A stretch of 64,000 bases of DNA from NCBI RefSeq assembly GCF_020667895.1, contig NZ_JAFMPS010000009.1, positions 1-64,000 on the forward strand, given 5' to 3'. This document shows, piece by piece, positions 17,153 to 26,990 of this stretch. A program made the position numbers and the translations under genes. This stretch comes from Alcanivorax sp. 1008. Lineage in GTDB: Bacteria; Pseudomonadota; Gammaproteobacteria; Pseudomonadales; Alcanivoracaceae. The notes beneath the pieces were generated by a model. The model was not told the DNA's origin. It searched no databases and worked only from the letters and a program-made list of their open reading frames with translations. Numbering within the stretch: the stretch's first letter is position 1; every line of letters starts with the position of its first letter.

Positions 17153-17274
17153 AGCCGTTCTCAAATGCCAGAATTTCTGGAACCGCTGTTCCGGATTGGC
17201 ACAAAATGCCCTGAATGTCTGCTCGGCGACGGCCCATACTTTGGTCATTGCGGATAAGCCACAGGAGTTAGCCA

Positions 17275-18147
17275 ATGAATGCCCGCGCCCAGACAGCCAT
17301 ACGTCGTACTAATAAAAGTGATATTCAGCCGCGCAAGATGGATTTCCAGTTCGATCCAGGCATTGAGCGTTACTGGTTCGGAGGCGATCAGTTCAAGACT
17401 CTGTTGCTGACTGCGCTGTCCTGCACTTTTCCTGAGGGGGAGCGTTTCTTCGTCCGTTCAGTGCGCCACTACCAGAAAAATCTTACCGACCCACTGCTCA
17501 AGGAGCAGGTAAAGGGCTTCATTGGTCAGGAAGCGCACCATGGCAATGAGCACGAAGTTTTCAATGCCTTTATGGAAGAGCGTGGTGTGCCCACCAGCAA
17601 GGTATCGGACTTTGTGCTGAATGGCCTGAAGATGCAGGGCAAGGTGTTGTCGCCGGAGCGTCAGCTCGCCAAGACCTGTGCCTTGGAACACTTTACCGCC
17701 ATGCTGGCCGAGTTGATTCTTGAGCGTCCTGAATTTCTCGAAGGCATGGATCAGCGCATGCTGCCTCTATGGTTGTGGCATGCCGTTGAAGAGAGCGAGC
17801 ACAAGGCGGTGGCTTTTGATGTCTATCAGGATCAGGTAGGCAGCTACTGGACCCGTACCAGCGAAATGGCGATCACCACGGTCGAGTTCGTCGGCTTCAC
17901 CATTTTCCATTACTTCCAGCTGCGTGCGGAGATGGATGACAAGACGGATTTTCGTTCTGTAATGAATGGCTTCAACTGGCTGCTGGGCAAGCCGGGCTGG
18001 CTACGTCGTCTGGGGCCGTCCTATCTGGCTTACTTCAAACGAGATTTTCACCCTTCTAAGAAAGACAGCAGTCAGCTACGTCAGCAGGGACTGGAAAAGT
18101 TGGCACGCATGCTGAACCGTCCAGAGCTTCTCGAATTCGCTGCCTGA
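17275..18147 (+). CDS. Predicted metal-dependent hydrolase (PF10118 family)
   Basis: This 290-residue soluble protein is of the predicted metal-dependent hydrolase family common in hydrocarbon degraders and mycobacteria. Likely metal ligands are spread in helices: ERFFVRSVRHY, GQEAHHGNEHE, LEHFTAMLAE and WHAVEESEHKAVAFDVY. The E-x-x-H patterns recall ferritin-like di-iron proteins, so an oxygenase-like role is possible. The start has AGGAG at 17263-17267. It is 122 bp downstream of the DUF6285 gene and may form its own unit. The reaction is unknown. Confidence 0.75.
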   Translation: MNARAQTAIRRTNKSDIQPRKMDFQFDPGIERYWFGGDQFKTLLLTALSCTFPEGERFFVRSVRHYQKNLTDPLLKEQVKGFIGQEAHHGNEHEVFNAFMEERGVPTSKVSDFVLNGLKMQGKVLSPERQLAKTCALEHFTAMLAELILERPEFLEGMDQRMLPLWLWHAVEESEHKAVAFDVYQDQVGSYWTRTSEMAITTVEFVGFTIFHYFQLRAEMDDKTDFRSVMNGFNWLLGKPGWLRRLGPSYLAYFKRDFHPSKKDSSQLRQQGLEKLARMLNRPELLEFAA

Positions 18148-18158
18148 AACACGCCCTA

Positions 18159-20321
18159 TCAGAGCGGGAGAGGGTCTCCCGCTCTATCGTCAACTTGCAA
18201 CGGCACACGCACGTTTACCCACCAGAAATCCTGCTGCACGCCGATGCCCGCCACACCGCCGAGACGTGTGGCTCGTTGCCTGATAATGCCAATGCCGCGA
18301 CCTTCGTGGGAGCCCATTTTGTCCTGGTTCAGGCCATCGTTTTCCACCGATATGGCCAGTGAACCTTCCCGCTCAGACAGCTTGATCCTGATTACTGATG
18401 GGGCAGCATGGCGTAGCGCGTTGCTGACTGCCTCGCGGACAATTCTTGTCAGGTCAGCAATACGGCGCTGATCAATCTCTGTATCCAGAGAGGCCAGCGA
18501 GGAATGCCATTCAAGCGTTACGCCGCCAGCATCGCAACGCTGACGTGCTTCCTGCTCCCACTGCAGGGCTGCCTCATCCAGAGATAGCGTGAAGGTCTCC
18601 ATAGTGCTGAGCAGGTCACGCAGATCGCGAATGGCATCCCTTACCAGTTTCTGTTCATCGGTGGAGTTGCTACGGTGTAACAGGGTCAGCAGTTTGGCGC
18701 CCAGATCATCATGGATATCCTGACGGATACGATCGCGTTCACTACGCGCGCCCTGTTCATGGGCGCTTAATGACTCCTCGACTAAACGATACAACTGCAG
18801 AATCAGGGTCGCCGCTTCGATATCGCGGGAAGTAAAAAGTCGCGCGCCTTGATCCGCATGATGTAATCGCAAAACAGTATGATCTGCCGGGCTGGGTAGC
18901 TGAAGGCACAGCCCGTTGTCGGTGATTGCTGGCTTGACCAGTGTGCCTTCCGTTTCGGTGATGTCCAGCGGGTTAAATACAGCAGCGGCCGACTGTTGAA
19001 GTGCGTTGCCGAGCTGGTTGGTGCGCGAAGCGGAAACCATTGGCGGCATTGCCTGAGCCAGCCAGTCCTCAATGGTTCTGCCGCGCCGTCTGGCCAGCTT
19101 GCTCCATAGCCACTGACGCAGAGGAAAATAGATCCATCCCACCAGTGCAACTGCGAGACTCAATGCAATCGGTTTTGACAGCGCCAGGAAGCTGACCAGC
19201 AGTAGATCGATGGCGATTACTGCGAGACCGCCAAGAAACCATGCCCAGATAGAAAACCACCAGCGCTCCAGCTGGAATAGCTTGTAGCGGGTTATGCCGA
19301 AAGCCAGTCCGATGTACATGATCAGGAACGCGCCAAACATAACGCCTTGAGAAGCTGGCGGCATGACGCCCAGCGCGGCAGGAATGATAATGACGCCGGC
19401 GAATAGACCGGTGGCAAGGTAGATGGACAGCAGAAACCAGCGCAAAGCGGCACGGTCGGCCGGCTTGCTGCGCGTGCCCAGCCACTGGAAAAAGGCGAAC
19501 ACAAAGCTGAGGGCAAAAATAGCCAGCACGGACAGATGGAATTGTGCGCTTGTGCTGGTCAGTTGCAGGGTATCAGAGACCCATGTCAGTGCGGCAACCA
19601 GATAGCACAGTGAGGCAATGGGAAAGCGGCCGATGCGGATCGGGTAATGCCACAGCAGGCTGGTCAGGGAGGCGGTGAAGAACAGCGCTCCAAAGTGATT
19701 GGCGATGGACAGGGTGCGAAACAGGTCACCGTCGATCAGCAGCTCGCGGGTGCTGTATACCGCAGCGGCGGGGGCGAAAATCAGATAGCCAATACCTGTC
19801 ATGAAGTACAGGGCGGCAGGCAGGCTGCGGAGACGTACGCTCCAGACGATGGCTCCGGTCATGGCGCCAATCATGCCGAACGCCACCTGCAACCAAAACA
19901 GCAATGGCAACGAGTGAAGCGGCCGCGTGCTGGTGGCCAGAGCAAGTTGTTCGCCGCTGTCGCTGACCACGGAAAGGCTACCGCTGCTGGCAGCGTTAGC
20001 GAGGGTGCTGCTGTCGTCCATCAGTTGGTTGTAATCGGCGTATGCCGGCAGCACATCAGGCTCTTCAATTAGCAGTACTGCGTTGGCGTCGATGTATCTC
20101 TCTGCAGCCTGAAAGCCGGTGGCCCGCATGCCATCGGTGAATGTGGCAGCATTCGGCCCATGACGATCGACGCTCTGAACGGTCAGTCCGCCATCAGGGT
20201 GAACAGACCAGCTGATCCCGGTCCAAGGCAGTGACAGGGCGGTACTTACGCTTAGCAGCAGAACGCACAGGGCCAGCAGGCCGCTGAGTGTCACGGTCAG
20301 GCGGGGAGAAGGATTGAACAC
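18159..20321 (-). CDS. NarL-type sensor histidine kinase with multi-helix membrane domain
   Basis: This protein of about 720 residues starts with a membrane helix, a periplasmic segment with PDZ-like character (GGLTVQSVDRHGPNAATFTDGM), and then about eight to ten membrane helices. The cytosolic part has a HisKA_3 dimerisation motif DIRQDIHDDLGAKLL-type around RIRQDIHDDLGA, and a HATPase domain (REAVSNALRHA, GRGIGIIRQRA). The start GTG 20321 has AGGAAG at 20329-20334 on the minus strand; an upstream GTG at 20360 lacks this. It is divergent from the LuxR-type response regulator at 20444, its likely partner. The signal is unknown. Confidence 0.85.
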   Translation of the reverse strand: MFNPSPRLTVTLSGLLALCVLLLSVSTALSLPWTGISWSVHPDGGLTVQSVDRHGPNAATFTDGMRATGFQAAERYIDANAVLLIEEPDVLPAYADYNQLMDDSSTLANAASSGSLSVVSDSGEQLALATSTRPLHSLPLLFWLQVAFGMIGAMTGAIVWSVRLRSLPAALYFMTGIGYLIFAPAAAVYSTRELLIDGDLFRTLSIANHFGALFFTASLTSLLWHYPIRIGRFPIASLCYLVAALTWVSDTLQLTSTSAQFHLSVLAIFALSFVFAFFQWLGTRSKPADRAALRWFLLSIYLATGLFAGVIIIPAALGVMPPASQGVMFGAFLIMYIGLAFGITRYKLFQLERWWFSIWAWFLGGLAVIAIDLLLVSFLALSKPIALSLAVALVGWIYFPLRQWLWSKLARRRGRTIEDWLAQAMPPMVSASRTNQLGNALQQSAAAVFNPLDITETEGTLVKPAITDNGLCLQLPSPADHTVLRLHHADQGARLFTSRDIEAATLILQLYRLVEESLSAHEQGARSERDRIRQDIHDDLGAKLLTLLHRSNSTDEQKLVRDAIRDLRDLLSTMETFTLSLDEAALQWEQEARQRCDAGGVTLEWHSSLASLDTEIDQRRIADLTRIVREAVSNALRHAAPSVIRIKLSEREGSLAISVENDGLNQDKMGSHEGRGIGIIRQRATRLGGVAGIGVQQDFWWVNVRVPLQVDDRAGDPLPL
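18161..18185. terminator. Perfect 10-bp hairpin at a convergent gene junction
   Basis: AGAGCGGGAG pairs with CTCCCGCTCT around an AGGGT loop, between the hydrolase gene and the minus-strand histidine kinase. It overlaps the last codons of the kinase and lacks a T run, so it may be a weak or factor-assisted terminator. Confidence 0.5.
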
Positions 20322-20443
20322 AAGTAGGCTTCCTGTCTTACTGATATCAAAAAATACCACCCGCGTTTATGGGGGTAGGTGGCGACGCGACACCGTGCCA
20401 TCATCGGGATTCTGTGGAAAAAGTCACGACAACGGAAGAGCAA

Positions 20444-21088
20444 ATGGACTGCAGTGATATTTTACTTGTAGAAGACGTGGTCGATGTGAAGGTTTGGCTG
20501 ACCCGTCTGGTGCACAGCCATTTCCCGGACAGTGTGGTCAGAACTGCTGAGAACCGGGCTGCCGCCTTGCTGGCTGTGGGTGAGCGCCCGCCGTGCCTGG
20601 CACTGGTGGATCTGGGCCTGCCCGATGGCTCCGGCATCGACATCATCCGCGCCCTGAAAAAAGTGCGTCCGGAATGCACCTGCGTTGTGACCACAATCTT
20701 TGATGACTCTGACCACCTTTTTTCCGCCCTGCACGCCGGGGCCGACGGTTATCTGCTTAAGGATGAGCCGGAGGAAGAGTTCGTTCTGCACCTGCGAGGG
20801 ATCCTTGCCGGTCGCCCTCCACTTAGTGCTGCAATCGCTCGTAAGCTACTTGGCGTATTCAAACCGGTGCCGGAGGAAACCGTGCGCCTGGCGCCACGGG
20901 AGGAGCAGGTGTTGACGCTCATTGCTCGCGGTTACAGCGTGCGCAAAGCGGGCGAGATGCTGGGCATTTCCCAGCACACCGTGGCGGGCTATCTGAAAAC
21001 CATCTACCAAAAGCTGCAGGTTAACTCGCGGGCAGAGGCCACCCTTAAAGCAGTGGATTTGGGGTTGGTGGCTTCGTTGGTACGTTGA
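20444..21088 (+). CDS. NarL/FixJ-family response regulator
   Basis: This 214-residue regulator has a receiver domain with phosphoacceptor D56 (ALVDLGLPDGSG) and K in GYLLKDEP, and a C-terminal LuxR-type helix-turn-helix (LAPREEQVLTLIARGYSVRKAGEMLGISQHTVAGYLKTIYQKL). ATG 20444 is chosen because GGAAGAG lies at 20434-20440; the frame is open from 20369. It is divergent from the HisKA_3 kinase, so the 120-bp space between them probably holds autoregulated promoters. Confidence 0.87.
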   Translation: MDCSDILLVEDVVDVKVWLTRLVHSHFPDSVVRTAENRAAALLAVGERPPCLALVDLGLPDGSGIDIIRALKKVRPECTCVVTTIFDDSDHLFSALHAGADGYLLKDEPEEEFVLHLRGILAGRPPLSAAIARKLLGVFKPVPEETVRLAPREEQVLTLIARGYSVRKAGEMLGISQHTVAGYLKTIYQKLQVNSRAEATLKAVDLGLVASLVR

Positions 21089-21102
21089 GTATTGGCTCTG
21101 GC

Positions 21103-22587
21103 TCAGGGTTGGCTTAGCCGGTAACTAAGTGCCTCGGCAAGATGCGCAGTGGAAACCTGTGTTTCTTCCTGCATATCTGCCAGTGTGCGCGCCACTCGCA
21201 ACGTTCGATGTAGCGAGCGGGCGGATAACGTCATCCGTTGCATCGCATCACTTAGCCAGGCGCCATGGGCTGCAACTATGGGCTGTAGCTCGCTACTGCT
21301 CAAATGCTGGTTGAGCTTCTCCTGTCTGGATAGCTGGCGCTGGCGAGTGGCACGGACTCTTTCGCGCACTGGGCCGCTGGCTTCGCCTTGATCCAGTGAC
21401 ACCAGCTCATCTGGCTTAACGGCGGCAACCTCCAGATGCAGATCAATGCGATCTAGCAGCGGGCCGGATAGCTTGGACTGATAGCGCCGTGCCTTTTCAC
21501 AGCTATAGCCGCAACTGCGCTGCGGGTCGCCGAAGTAACCGCAGGGACAGGGGTTCATGGCAGCAACAAGCTGGAAGCATGCGGGAAAGGTGGTTTGCCT
21601 TGCGGCTCTGGCAATGCTGACTTCGCCGGTTTCCAGTGGTTCGCGCAGTACCTCCAGCACGCGACGATCGAACTCGGGAATTTCATCCAGAAATAGCACC
21701 CCATGGTGGGCCATGGAGATCTCCCCAGGGCGCGGATAGCTGCCGCCACCGACCATGGCAATGGCGGAGGCGGTGTGGTGGGGGCCTCGAAACGGCGGCA
21801 GGTAGAACTGCGCCGGTGGGCGCGGCCGGTGTAGTGAATGAATCGCTGCCACATCCAGAGCCTGCTGCTCATCAAGGGGCGGCAGCAGGCCGGGCAGACG
21901 ACTGGCGAGCAGGCTTTTGCCACTACCCGGCGGGCCACATAGCAGCAGGGAGTGGCCGCCACTGGCGGCGATTTCCAGAGCACGTCGCGCCTGTGGCTGA
22001 CCTCGGACGTCTGATAGACAGGGCCCAGCGCTATCGGCGGCTGGCATGGCAGGCGGGCTGGCCGGAGATAGTGGGGTGATTCCTTTGAGGTGGGCACAGG
22101 CAGCTTGCAGGCCATTGGCGCCGAGCACTGACGCGCCGCGGCACAGGCTGGCTTCCTCAGCATTATCTGCGGGCAGTAGCAGGGTACGACCAGCCCGGGC
22201 GCATGCCAATGCTGCCGGTAACACCCCCATCACCCCGCGCAGTGCCCCGTCTAGCGCCAGCTCGCCGATGCATTCGAGGCCATCAATGGTCTTGCCGGAC
22301 ACCTCACCGCTGGCGATCAGAATGCCTAGCGCAATGGGCAGGTCAAATCGTCCGCCATCCTTGGGCAGATCCGCCGGAGCAAGATTTACGGTGATACGGG
22401 TCTGCGGAAAAGGAAAGCCTGCATTAACGATGGCGGAGCGCACCCGATCACGTGACTCGCGCACTGCGGTGGCCGGCAGCCCAACAATGGTGAACGCCGG
22501 TAATCCGGGGCCAAGATGGGTTTCCACTCTTACCGACGGCGCCTGAATACCTAGCTGGGCGCGACTGAATACCTGCGAGATGGCCAT
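21103..22587 (-). CDS. comM: YifB/ComM-family Mg-chelatase-like AAA+ ATPase
   Basis: This 494-residue protein has an N-terminal ribosomal S5-like fold (GIQAPSVRVETHLGPGLPAFTIVGL), a Walker A GPPGSGKS, a Walker B GVLFLDEIPEF, and the Cys cluster NPCPCGYFGDPQRSCGYSC. In Vibrio and Acinetobacter ComM is a branch-migration helicase that helps integrate DNA during natural transformation. The start is ATG 22587 with AGGAGGA at 22591-22597 on the minus strand; the frame continues upstream but without homology. Confidence 0.93.
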   Translation of the reverse strand: MAISQVFSRAQLGIQAPSVRVETHLGPGLPAFTIVGLPATAVRESRDRVRSAIVNAGFPFPQTRITVNLAPADLPKDGGRFDLPIALGILIASGEVSGKTIDGLECIGELALDGALRGVMGVLPAALACARAGRTLLLPADNAEEASLCRGASVLGANGLQAACAHLKGITPLSPASPPAMPAADSAGPCLSDVRGQPQARRALEIAASGGHSLLLCGPPGSGKSLLASRLPGLLPPLDEQQALDVAAIHSLHRPRPPAQFYLPPFRGPHHTASAIAMVGGGSYPRPGEISMAHHGVLFLDEIPEFDRRVLEVLREPLETGEVSIARAARQTTFPACFQLVAAMNPCPCGYFGDPQRSCGYSCEKARRYQSKLSGPLLDRIDLHLEVAAVKPDELVSLDQGEASGPVRERVRATRQRQLSRQEKLNQHLSSSELQPIVAAHGAWLSDAMQRMTLSARSLHRTLRVARTLADMQEETQVSTAHLAEALSYRLSQP

Positions 22588-22681
22588 AGATCCTCCTGTT
22601 TTGAGGAGTGTCGATGGCGCTTCGGGTTCGGCGCGTACTTGATAGCCGCCACCCCGGGTCAGTGATTGGCGAGAATCGCTG

Positions 22682-24568
22682 TCAGTACTGCGCAGGGGGC
22701 TCCGTTGAGAGTCTGGCCGGTGAAGCCAGTCGCTTGCGCCATGGGCCAATTGCAAACAACACGGCCGCGATGGCCATGGTCAGGTAGTGCTGGCCGGCCG
22801 GGCTGCTTATCAGGCAAGGGTCGCATTGATACAGCAGGGCGCTGCTGATCAGAATGGTGCTGGTACTGCTGACAAACATCCACAGCAGCGATGGCCACAT
22901 CGGCTTGCGTAGCGCCAGAGCAATGCCTGTGACCACCAGCCACAGCGCCAGCATGGGCGACAGGCCGAGAGCGAAGAATGCTGACGGTCGCGCGCTCATA
23001 GCAGGCCACTGCCAGCCGGATGTTTCCTCTTTGACCCACTTGTGTTGCAGTGATTCGGGCATGGCCCAGCTATAGCAGTGCAGTGAGCAGCCCTGCCCAT
23101 TAAGCCGTTGCGGGTCTGCACCATAACGAAGCAGCAGGTCGACCAGCGGCCAGCGCTGCAGTCTGGCAGCGCGTAGCAGCGCGGTTTCTCCCTCGGCGCC
23201 AGCCATATCCGGGGACAGCCCGGCGACCAGCAGCACTTCAACGATTTCCGCGCTGGGCTGTTCGCTGCCGACGTAGTCGAGCAGTAGCAGGGGATGCCGG
23301 TCAGTAACATCGGGCAGCCCGCGGATGATGGATTGAATGACGGGTAGCCTTCCTGTATCCAGGGCCTTAGGTAGAAGTGAGCGCTTGCCAGTAATGGTGC
23401 GGGTCGGGTCGGCGCCTGCTTTGAGCAGGGCCTGGACCAGCCATAACTGGTCACTGTCCAGTGCACGTTCCAACGCCGTCATGCCCTGATTGTCGCGCCG
23501 ATCTGGCTCCAGACCAGCATTCAATAATTGCTGGAGGCGCTTGTCATCCAGGGATGCGCCGCCCTGATCGAAGGGAGGCGGAGGAGTAATAAATGCTGCC
23601 GCCAGAGTGCCGTGTTGGCGCGAGCTCAGGTTGGGGTCGGCGCCACGGGCCAGCAGTCGGGACGTGGCCTGTTCGTTGGCAAAAAATAGCGGTGGAAAGC
23701 CGCTCTCCGGCAGCTCATTCAGGGGGAAGCCGCCGGCCAGCAGCCAGTCCAGCTGCTCGTAATGTCCTTCTGTCGCCAGTCGCCATGCCAGATCACCGCC
23801 GCCTTGACTGAACACCAGCAGGGCGTCAGCCCCAGCTCGCCAGAAGCTTTCAGCACTTTCCGCCGATGCCCCTTGCCAAAGCAACTGAGCCAGAGCTCGA
23901 CTGGCGTCCACCGGATCGAGCTCGGTGGTGGGGAAACGGATCAGTAACTGATGAAGCAAGTCAGCACGCTGTGCTTGAATGAGCGCCTCTATTAGTAGTT
24001 CTCTGTCCTCGTCGCCAAGATCACCGGCGGCAGTATTCAGCAGCAGGGCAAAGGTTGTGCTGTTGTTGGGGTGGAGTACTGCATGATTGAGGGCATGGTG
24101 GCCGTCTCCATCCAGACTGAGCGGGTCGGCACCCAGAGCGATCAGTTCAGCGCTGACTCGACTGTCCGCTTCGGCACTGGCCAGATGCAGTGGTTGAATG
24201 CCCCGATTGTCGGCCAGATCGGCCGCTGCGCCGCGGCTAAGCAAAAGTAGCGCAGTGTCCTGATAAAAGGCGGCCTGTGGCGGATTGTCAGCCAGTCGTT
24301 GCAGGGAGATATGCAGAGCACTACGACCGTTCGCATCGGTTTGCTCAGCACTGACCCCGGCATCAAGCAGACGTGCCGGCCATGCTTGCGGGGCAACAGC
24401 GTCGGCATTCAGAGGACAGTCAAGCAGGCGGTGTAGAACCAGAGCATCCTCGACCAGAGTTTCCAGTGGTTGTGCAGCCAGAGCTTCCTCTCCGGCGCAC
24501 AGCGGGTCCTCGGCGGCGGCAAGGTGTCCGGCAAAAAGCAGTCCGGCGATGGCGGGCAGCAGCTTCAC
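22682..24568 (-). CDS. Ankyrin-repeat envelope protein with C-terminal membrane helices
   Basis: This 628-residue protein has a signal peptide (MKLLPAIAGLLFAGHLAAA), then many ankyrin repeats, visible as LLDAGVSAEQTDANGRSALHISLQ, LLLSRGAAADLADNRGIQPLHLA, ELIALGADPLSLDGDGHHALNHA, ALLKAGADPTRTITGKRSLL and LLLRYGADPQRL. The C-terminus has two to three membrane helices (from about residue 535). The repeats should lie in the periplasm and bind proteins. The start codon overlaps the ubiK stop by four bases. Its function is unknown, and I do not recognise a named family beyond the repeats. Confidence 0.8.
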   Translation of the reverse strand: MKLLPAIAGLLFAGHLAAAEDPLCAGEEALAAQPLETLVEDALVLHRLLDCPLNADAVAPQAWPARLLDAGVSAEQTDANGRSALHISLQRLADNPPQAAFYQDTALLLLSRGAAADLADNRGIQPLHLASAEADSRVSAELIALGADPLSLDGDGHHALNHAVLHPNNSTTFALLLNTAAGDLGDEDRELLIEALIQAQRADLLHQLLIRFPTTELDPVDASRALAQLLWQGASAESAESFWRAGADALLVFSQGGGDLAWRLATEGHYEQLDWLLAGGFPLNELPESGFPPLFFANEQATSRLLARGADPNLSSRQHGTLAAAFITPPPPFDQGGASLDDKRLQQLLNAGLEPDRRDNQGMTALERALDSDQLWLVQALLKAGADPTRTITGKRSLLPKALDTGRLPVIQSIIRGLPDVTDRHPLLLLDYVGSEQPSAEIVEVLLVAGLSPDMAGAEGETALLRAARLQRWPLVDLLLRYGADPQRLNGQGCSLHCYSWAMPESLQHKWVKEETSGWQWPAMSARPSAFFALGLSPMLALWLVVTGIALALRKPMWPSLLWMFVSSTSTILISSALLYQCDPCLISSPAGQHYLTMAIAAVLFAIGPWRKRLASPARLSTEPPAQY

Positions 24569-24813
24569 GGGGTCAGACGACGCTCCAGCTCAGCCACTTC
24601 CTTCTCCAGTGCCTCCAGTTTCTCCCGGGTGCGCCCCAGTACTTGCTGCTGGATATCAAATTCCTCGCGGCTAATCAGGTCCAGCCGGCTGATGCCTTCC
24701 TGCAGAACCGCGCGGGCGCTGCGTTCCAGCTCGCCCCTTACCTGTTCCAGTCCAGCGGGCAAGTGGCGGCCCAGCTCCGCCACCAGTCGGTCGATAAAGG
24801 GTTGGTCTGTCAT
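24565..24813 (-). CDS. ubiK: Ubiquinone biosynthesis accessory factor UbiK
   Basis: This 82-residue protein of the YqiC/BMFP family helps the aerobic ubiquinone pathway and associates with lipids and UbiJ. It has an N-terminal amphipathic part (FIDRLVAELGRHLPAGLEQVRGELERSARAVLQEGISRLDLISREEFDIQ) and a C-terminal coiled coil (LGRTREKLEALEKEVAELERRL), the typical layout. It is divergent from the nitrogen-regulated glnK promoter. Confidence 0.92.
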   Translation of the reverse strand: MTDQPFIDRLVAELGRHLPAGLEQVRGELERSARAVLQEGISRLDLISREEFDIQQQVLGRTREKLEALEKEVAELERRLTP

Positions 24814-24880
24814 GATGTTGGTACGTCCACTGGCAATCTTGTTAGGACACTCATGTTAGCACGGCATCCTTGTAGAAAAG

Positions 24881-24907
24881 AGTTGCACCATTTTGGGGAG
24901 TGCAACT
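24881..24907. promoter_or_regulatory. Candidate NtrC enhancer site upstream of glnK
   Basis: AGTTGCAC and GTGCAACT form a perfect inverted repeat with an 11-base spacer. This matches the TGCAC...GTGCA pattern of NtrC sites and lies about 90 bp before the sigma-54 promoter, a usual enhancer distance. Confidence 0.65.
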
Positions 24908-24993
24908 TAATCGTGCGCTATAATCGAGCGAGAACCCGAGGCCATGCTTCGGTGTTTTTTTTCAACCCACTGAAAAAACACGCATTTTATCTA

Positions 24994-25010
24994 TTGGCAT
25001 GGATCGTGCG
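24994..25010 (+). promoter_or_regulatory. Sigma-54 promoter of glnK-amtB
   Basis: TTGGCATGGATCGTGCG has the GG and GC dinucleotides ten bases apart that define a -24/-12 promoter (consensus TGGCACG-N4-TTGC). It is about 105 bp before the glnK start and downstream of the NtrC-like palindrome, as expected for a nitrogen-limitation promoter. Confidence 0.7.
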
Positions 25011-25091
25011 TTTAGCGAGGCAAGCAGGGGGAAACCTCTGAAGACTGGAATGGGGCACCGCCTCGATTCGGAACAGGTACGACGCCGGTGA

Positions 25092-25454
<363 letters not shown>

Positions 25455-25550
25455 CCGCCTGACGCCAAAACGGTTTGCAGTCTCAGGGCTGCACAAAAAA
25501 CGTCACGATCCATGCCAACGATTTGACGTGTCCATCTGGAGGGTTACACC

Positions 25551-26825
25551 GTGGAAAACAACATTTACGAACTACAGTACGCTATCGACACCTTCTACTT
25601 CCTGGTGTGCGGCGCGCTGGTTATGTGGATGGCGGCCGGCTTCGCTATGCTGGAATCCGGCCTCGTCCGTGCCAAAAACACAACTGAGATCCTGACTAAA
25701 AACGTCGCTCTGTTTGCAGTCGCCAGCATCATGTATTTGGTGTGCGGCTACGCAATCATGTACGGCGGTGATCTGTTCCTGTCGGGTATTGCCAACGTTG
25801 ATGCCGATGCTGTGCTGGGTGATTTTGCTGCCCGCGAAGACGGCTTCCGTGGCGGCTCTATCTATTCAGGTGCCTCTGACTTCTTCTTCCAGGTGGTGTT
25901 TGTTGCCACTGCGATGTCGATTGTCTCCGGTGCGGTGGCTGAGCGTATGAAGCTTTGGGCTTTCCTGGCTTTCGCAGTAGTCATGACCGGCGTTATCTAC
26001 CCGCTGGAAGGTAGCTGGACCTGGGGTGGCAACGACGTATTCGGCATGTACAACCTTGGCGACCTTGGCTTCAGTGACTTTGCAGGTTCAGGCATCGTTC
26101 ACATGGCTGGTGCTGCTGCCGCTCTGGCTGGTGTACTGCTGCTTGGCGCTCGTAAAGGCAAGTACGGCAAAGACGGTTCGGTGAACGCCATTCCGGGTGC
26201 CAACCTGCCGCTGGCTGCACTGGGTACCCTGATCCTGTGGATGGGCTGGTTCGGCTTCAACGGCGGTTCGGTTCTGAAGCTGGGTGACATCTCTAATGCC
26301 AACGCGGTTGCCATGGTGTTCCTGAACACCAATGCTGCAGCAGCTGGTGGTGCGATGGCTGCGCTGGTTACTGCTCGCCTGCTGTTTGGCAAAGCTGACC
26401 TGACCATGCTGCTCAACGGTGCTCTGGCTGGCCTGGTAGCGATCACCGCAGAGCCGTCCACTCCGACTGCCCTGCAGGCCACCATCTTCGGTGCCCTCGG
26501 TGGTGTACTGGTAGTGTTCTCGGTAATCACCCTGGACAAGCTGAAAATTGATGACCCGGTTGGTGCTATTTCGGTTCACGGTGTAGTTGGTCTGCTGGGC
26601 CTGCTGCTGGTGCCGATTACCAACGATGGTTCGAGCTTCAGCGGTCAGTTGATCGGTGCTGCTACCATCTTCGTCTGGGTCTTCGTCGCCAGCCTGATCG
26701 TCTGGGGCATCCTCAAGGCCACCATGGGTATCCGGGTGTCCGAGGAAGAAGAGTACGGCGGTGTGGATCTGTCCGAGTGTGGCATGGAGGCTTACCCGGA
26801 GTTTGTCAGCAGCGGCAACAAGTAA
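25551..26825 (+). CDS. amtB: Ammonium transporter AmtB
   Basis: This 424-residue inner-membrane channel for ammonium has about eleven helices and the family segments FAMLESGLVRAKNT, GSGIVHMAGAAAALAG and DDPVGAISVHGVVGLLG with the pore histidines. It has no long N-terminal signal peptide, unlike E. coli AmtB. The start is GTG 25551 with GGAGGG about nine bases upstream. It is co-transcribed with glnK and ends at a strong terminator. Confidence 0.95.
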   Translation: MENNIYELQYAIDTFYFLVCGALVMWMAAGFAMLESGLVRAKNTTEILTKNVALFAVASIMYLVCGYAIMYGGDLFLSGIANVDADAVLGDFAAREDGFRGGSIYSGASDFFFQVVFVATAMSIVSGAVAERMKLWAFLAFAVVMTGVIYPLEGSWTWGGNDVFGMYNLGDLGFSDFAGSGIVHMAGAAAALAGVLLLGARKGKYGKDGSVNAIPGANLPLAALGTLILWMGWFGFNGGSVLKLGDISNANAVAMVFLNTNAAAAGGAMAALVTARLLFGKADLTMLLNGALAGLVAITAEPSTPTALQATIFGALGGVLVVFSVITLDKLKIDDPVGAISVHGVVGLLGLLLVPITNDGSSFSGQLIGAATIFVWVFVASLIVWGILKATMGIRVSEEEEYGGVDLSECGMEAYPEFVSSGNK

Positions 26826-26850
26826 TCGCTGACAAGCAATACAGCAAAAC

Positions 26851-26876
26851 AAAGGGCGCCTTCGGGCGCCCTTTTT
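26851..26876 (+). terminator. Intrinsic terminator after amtB
   Basis: A 10-bp perfect stem (AAAGGGCGCC with GGCGCCCTTT) closes on a TTCG tetraloop and is followed by a T run. Confidence 0.93.
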
Positions 26877-26990
26877 GTTTTGTCCCTGACCGGGGGTGAC
26901 CCGGCTGCACAGCCCCAGCGCCATTGCGGTCAACCATATCACCGATGAATGTCATTATCCTTTGGGCGTCGTAATTTCGCTGAGGCCCTC

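Noticed and set aside
24373-25041. 222-codon plus-strand frame over ubiK and the glnK promoter
   Set aside because: It is antisense to ubiK and the ankyrin gene and runs through the NtrC site; no homology.
26088-26942. 284-codon minus-strand frame
   Set aside because: It is antisense to amtB, whose protein is unambiguous, and has low-complexity Q/T/H-rich composition.
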